Of a stretch of 64,000 nucleotides of DNA, positions 60,151 through 64,000 are shown in pieces. The position numbers were made by a program, and so were the translations under genes. Numbering within the stretch: the first letter of the stretch is position 1; every line of letters begins with the position of its first letter. The stretch comes from Scylla paramamosain. Taxonomy: Eukaryota > Arthropoda > Malacostraca > Decapoda > Portunidae. A model generated the notes under the pieces. The model did not search any database. It worked only from the letters and a program-made list of their open reading frames with translations, and had not been told where the DNA came from. The DNA lies in contig NC_087166.1 of NCBI RefSeq assembly GCF_035594125.1, positions 17,969,766 through 18,033,765 on the forward strand. Reading direction: 5' to 3'.

Positions 60151-61110
60151 GAACATAAAAACATAAGAAATAAGGTACGCTGCAAGAAACCATTAAACTT
60201 ACACATGGCATTCCCTATATGAAATATACTTATCTATTTCCACCTATCATCCCCATCCATAAATCCGTCTAATCTTCTCTTAAAGATCCGTAATGTCTTA
60301 GCACAAACAACCTGATTTCTGTGTCTGTTGCATTCATCTACCACTCTAATTGAGAACGAATTTCTTCCTATTTTTTTTTTTACCTATTTTTTTTCGAGTT
60401 TGAACCCGTTATTTCTTGTTCTGTCCTGGTTACTGATTTTAAGAATTTTGTTATAACCATTATACCACTTAAAGACTTCTATCAGGTTCCCTCTTAACCT
60501 ACGTCTTTCTAAAAAAAATGTAGATTTAACAACTTCAGTCTCGCCTTGTAAGGAATACTTATCATCCCCTGCATCCTTTAGGCATTTTACTTTGTACTAA
60601 TTCTAATAGACCTATATTCTTCCTTTGATATGGGAACACAACTGCTCTGCGTAGTCTAGATGAGGTCTGACCACCGCCAAATATAACTTTAATATTACTT
60701 CTACTTTTAACACTCGTAAAAATGAAACCTAATACCCTATTTACCCTGTTTCTGACCTCTATGTATTGATTTTTTAATCGGAGTTCAGAGCTAACTACAA
60801 CTCCTAATTTCCTTTTGTACCTTGAACCTGTCAGAGTTTCGTTGCTTATTGTGTAGATACTGTGAGGGTTTCCTCTACCTACGCTAAGTACTTTGCATTT
60901 GTTGATATTAAACTGCATTTACCATCTGCCCGTTCATTCCTATCTATATCTGACTGCAAGGCGATGGCATCCAATTCTGACCTAATTATAATTAATCTAC
61001 CTTTCTTCATGTCATCCGCAAATTTACTAACATCATTACTAATTCCACTATACAAGTCATTGATATATATTAAAAGCAACAATGTCCCTAATACTGATCC
61101 CTGTGGGATA
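60151..61110 (-). mobile_element. CR1-like LINE copy 3, 5'-truncated
   Basis: The minus strand begins in RT (FIPQGSVLGTLLLLIYINDL), has DVSKFADDMKKG with the ADD motif, then MQFNINKCKVLSVGRGNPHS and the C-terminal domain with shifts, and ends TTATTTCTTATGTTTTTATG, the octamer-type tail. Same family as 11251-15465. The 3' end is against the candidate exon at 60147; the 5' end joins the hAT-like relic. Confidence 0.85.
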
Positions 61111-61111
61111 A

Positions 61112-63180
61112 AACGCCGCTGCGGTAGCGAATGAAGTGCAGGAGTTCTGGGTGCAGGCCCAGACTCCAACCATTGCTGAGACAAGCATCAGCAGGAAAGT
61201 CCTCGCTTTCTTCAATGAATGGAAGCTCCTCGGAAAAAGCAAGGGGAGTCCAGGATCTGCGCCAAACCTGAAACAAAAGGCGTTCGGAGAAAGACTCCCT
61301 GATCTTTTCGACTGCGCCCACGCGGAAGCCCTCACCCCGAAGATGATTGACGAGGACAAAGAGTTCCTCCTAGCGGAGAGGGAGAAAAGGAGATGTGGCT
61401 CCATGGCAAGACTAGACAAGAAGATAAAGAAAGCTGTCTGTCGGTGTGAGAAAGCAGCTGACCTCTCAATCAAGAAGTGAGCTCTGGAATTGAGTGCTAC
61501 AGTGGAATCTTCCTCGTCCGAATACTCAAGTCCTTCCCGTCGGAGCCCCAGCTGGATTTCATCCTCCGACGGTGGGGACGCTTCTCCACCAAAGCTTATG
61601 AAAACTAGGGGGACCAAGACGGTCCTATCCTCCAACCTGGTTGTGACCTTGGATCGTACAAGTGTGAGCAGCCGCCTCGCCTTCTGGATTGTGGCCGCAC
61701 CTGCCAGTACCTTGGGTCACGACCCCAAGGGGCTCATCCTCAATCCGAATTCCAGTAGTCAGTCGAGAAAAGTGCCGGGCCTCTTTGGCAGAGGAAATCA
61801 AGCAGTCCGGACCTCAGCATCCCCTTACAGTTCATTGGGATGGGAAGATCCTCCCGCAAGATTATGGAAGTCGAGGAGACAGGCTTGCCATCCTCATCAC
61901 TAAACAAGGAGAGGAGAAGCTCCTGGCAGCCAGGCAGCCAATCGAATCAAGCGAAGCAGCCGCCACCTCTGTTTATGAGGCATTAGAAGACTGGGCGTGT
62001 GTGATCAAGTCGTGGCGATGTGCTTAGATAGAACCCCGAGCAACACCGGTATCCGCAATGGAGCCTCCACGCTGTTGGAAAAAAAAAAAAAAAAAAAAAC
62101 GGCCGACGTCTGCTGTCTGCCTCATGCCATTACCATGTGCAGGAACTTGTCATCGACAAGGCCTTCTCCCTGTGCATGGGGCTATTTTCAGGGCCTGATA
62201 TCACCATCTTGGGCCGGTTCAAGCAACACTGGCCAATCATTAACCAGACGTCAAGCCAACTCCTCACAGATGGAGACCTTCTGGCGATCCTCAACGCCAA
62301 GCGTGAGATGATCATTAAATGTCTTATGCGGATCCTTCGAAGAAAACATCTGCGTGATGACTACAAGGAACTTGCTCAGCTAAGAATCACCTGCTTGGGG
62401 GAAGTTGTTGAAAAGATCTCGTTCCGCCGCCCTGGTGCCCTCCGCTGAACGAGATGAATGGCTCACATCATCTATACCCTGAAGATGGTGGTATTTCGTG
62501 ATCAGCTGGGGAGGCTCGTTACCTCTCATGAGATGGCAGCCCTTCTGCGATCCTTCTTCTTTGGCTTCGAGGTGTATGTCATGATGTGGTTTGAGACGAT
62601 AATTCCAACCAACGCTCCTGCCAACGACCTCGATCCCGCCAAGGGCATCCTCGGATACGACGACGACGCCATCCAAAAGACGTGCATCGTGGTGGTGGGG
62701 CACCAATTTTAGTACATGAACGAACCCTCTTCGATTCCTGACTTCCCGCCTCCGTGAAGCAAGAGGTTGTTGACGAGATGCTCAACAAGGAAGGAGCGGC
62801 AGAACCTCGCCAACAGATCACCACTTCCGAAACAAGGCTACCAACTGCAGCTCTCGCATCCTTCGCAACGTAGGCGTCGCCCCACCTCCTTGATACCTTG
62901 GGTATTCAGAGGGACTTCCTCTCAACTATTACACGACGATGGTATGAGGATGAGTCCTACGTGGAAGCCTGGTACCGTATCGAGGGACTACGCATTTCCA
63001 ACTACACGGCAGAGAGAGGGATCGCCCTGATACAGACATTCAACCTCCGACTCAAGAAAGACGAGGAGCAAAGGCAATTCTTCCTCCAGCTTGTGGAGCA
63101 ATACCGCCATAAGCAGCCAGGGACAGCAGAGTCCAGCCTTAGCTATCCAAGCTGGCGAGAATGAGTACGTCGGCTACACA
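61112..63180 (+). pseudogene. hAT-like transposase-derived gene relic
   Basis: Disordered frames on the + strand carry blocks in the order seen in hAT-type proteins common in aquatic invertebrates: VQEFWVQAQTPTIAE and RLPDLFDCAHAEALTPKMID (61130-61340), QHPLTVHWDGKILPQ (61825), DRTPSNTGIRNGASTLLE (62030-62080, hAT-like DTT.SNTG block), HHYHVQELVIDKAFSLCMG (62130-62180), RDDYKELAQLRITCLGE and PGALR (62350-62445), MAHIIYTLKMVVF (62458), and AERGIALIQTFNLRLKKDEE (63010-63070). A poly-A run at 62079-62099 and many shifts disrupt it. No terminal repeats found. Confidence 0.6.
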
Positions 63181-63207
63181 TGATCCCCTCCCACTGAGGA
63201 ATTAACA

Positions 63208-63225
63208 CTCGTTTTCGAAAACGAG
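63208..63225. repeat. Perfect 18-bp palindrome
   Basis: CTCGTTTTCGAAAACGAG reads the same on both strands. Located just past the hAT-like relic. Confidence 0.8.
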
Positions 63226-63378
63226 GGGGACCAGCAGCCCTGCCGGTGAGCACAATGGATCCATAAGACCAGCAAGCATTCCTCACGCCATCCACAAATC
63301 GAAGCCCTTTGTTAGTCTTCAAAGCAAATAAACATTCACGATCCACCACCCCTAAATATTGACCGAACTGGCTAAAAT

Positions 63379-63865
<487 letters not shown>

Positions 63866-63879
63866 TTTTTTTTTCCTTA

Positions 63880-64000
63880 TAGGCATGTAGCCCTTCAAGA
63901 AGTAAACATCTCACTCAGGGAAGCCTCAGTACGCCTGACTTCTGATCTCTCTAAATTTTCTGATTGGGGCAGAACAAACTTGGTACTGTTCAGTGCCTCA
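63880..64000 (+). mobile_element. J1 LINE fragment running off the window
   Basis: Encodes LQEVNISLREASVRLTSDLS and FSDWGRTNLVLFSAS, the J1 segment just after YADD. Continues beyond the window. Confidence 0.8.

Noticed and set aside
59923..60222. 99-residue + frame with an N-terminal hydrophobic stretch
   Set aside because: It crosses the good acceptor at 60009 in a different frame from the better-supported exon and runs into CR1 sequence.

Overview
The window is eukaryotic and almost certainly from an arthropod, most likely a decapod crustacean (crab-like). The reasons are a TTAGG-type (CCTAA on the + strand) telomeric array, very abundant (TA)n, (GA)n and (CA)n microsatellites, and layered jockey-like, CR1-like, BEL/Pao and Gypsy retroelements. 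Species is inferred, not shown. Nearly all the sequence is transposon-derived; long reading frames inside the TA, GA and CA arrays are artefacts.

Host genes. The one gene I am sure of is alpha-L-fucosidase (GH29) on the + strand. Its last five coding exons lie at 16314-16515, 16705-16845, 43830-43992, 44175-44316 and 44916-45023. Splice phases match at every junction and together they encode 251 residues and a stop. Exons 2 and 3 of this set are separated by a 26,984-bp intron packed with nested transposons. Earlier exons must lie before position 1. A second candidate host exon (60010-60147, +) resembles the N-terminal part of an alkaline phosphatase and has a CR1 copy directly against its donor site.

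Layout. 1-705 jockey-like LINE (J1) fragment; 1379-1846 perfect palindrome with a telomeric-repeat core between two TA arrays; 2290-3012 another LINE 3' end; 3181-7798 Gypsy-like gag-pro element (G1, minus) with its 5' LTR against a TA array; 7984-8525 Tigger/pogo remnant; 8908-10242 LTR pieces between TA arrays; 10331-15813 a solo LTR sitting inside a TA array and carrying a nearly complete CR1 element; 16314-45023 the fucosidase 3' half. The large intron holds a Gypsy gag (17915 on), a J1 copy with a nested TTAA-flanked element, a BEL/Pao element (24431-29752), a second LINE family, a J1 copy with an inverted 5' segment, a CR1 copy, a Gypsy integrase and LTRs, and a pogo-type MITE. After the gene come 45612-53947, a complete two-LTR gag-pro element without reverse transcriptase (G2); a J1 copy; a 13-bp minisatellite (57698-58162); inverted LTRs; the candidate phosphatase exon; a CR1 fragment; a hAT-like transposase relic (61112-63180); and duplicated sequence around the last TA array.

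How the parts relate. The LTR family (variants A and B, ending TGTTRYGACC.. when read on the minus strand) repeatedly abuts (TA)n arrays. In two cases TA-rich sequence lies on both sides of a complete insertion, so TA arrays look like preferred targets or are expanded at the ends. The G1 and G2 copies share gag, a retropepsin-region remnant and an uncharacterised tail but lack RT and integrase, which suggests a non-autonomous family. A related integrase at 37207-38060 shows that fuller relatives existed. I found no CRISPR, operon, rRNA or tRNA feature.
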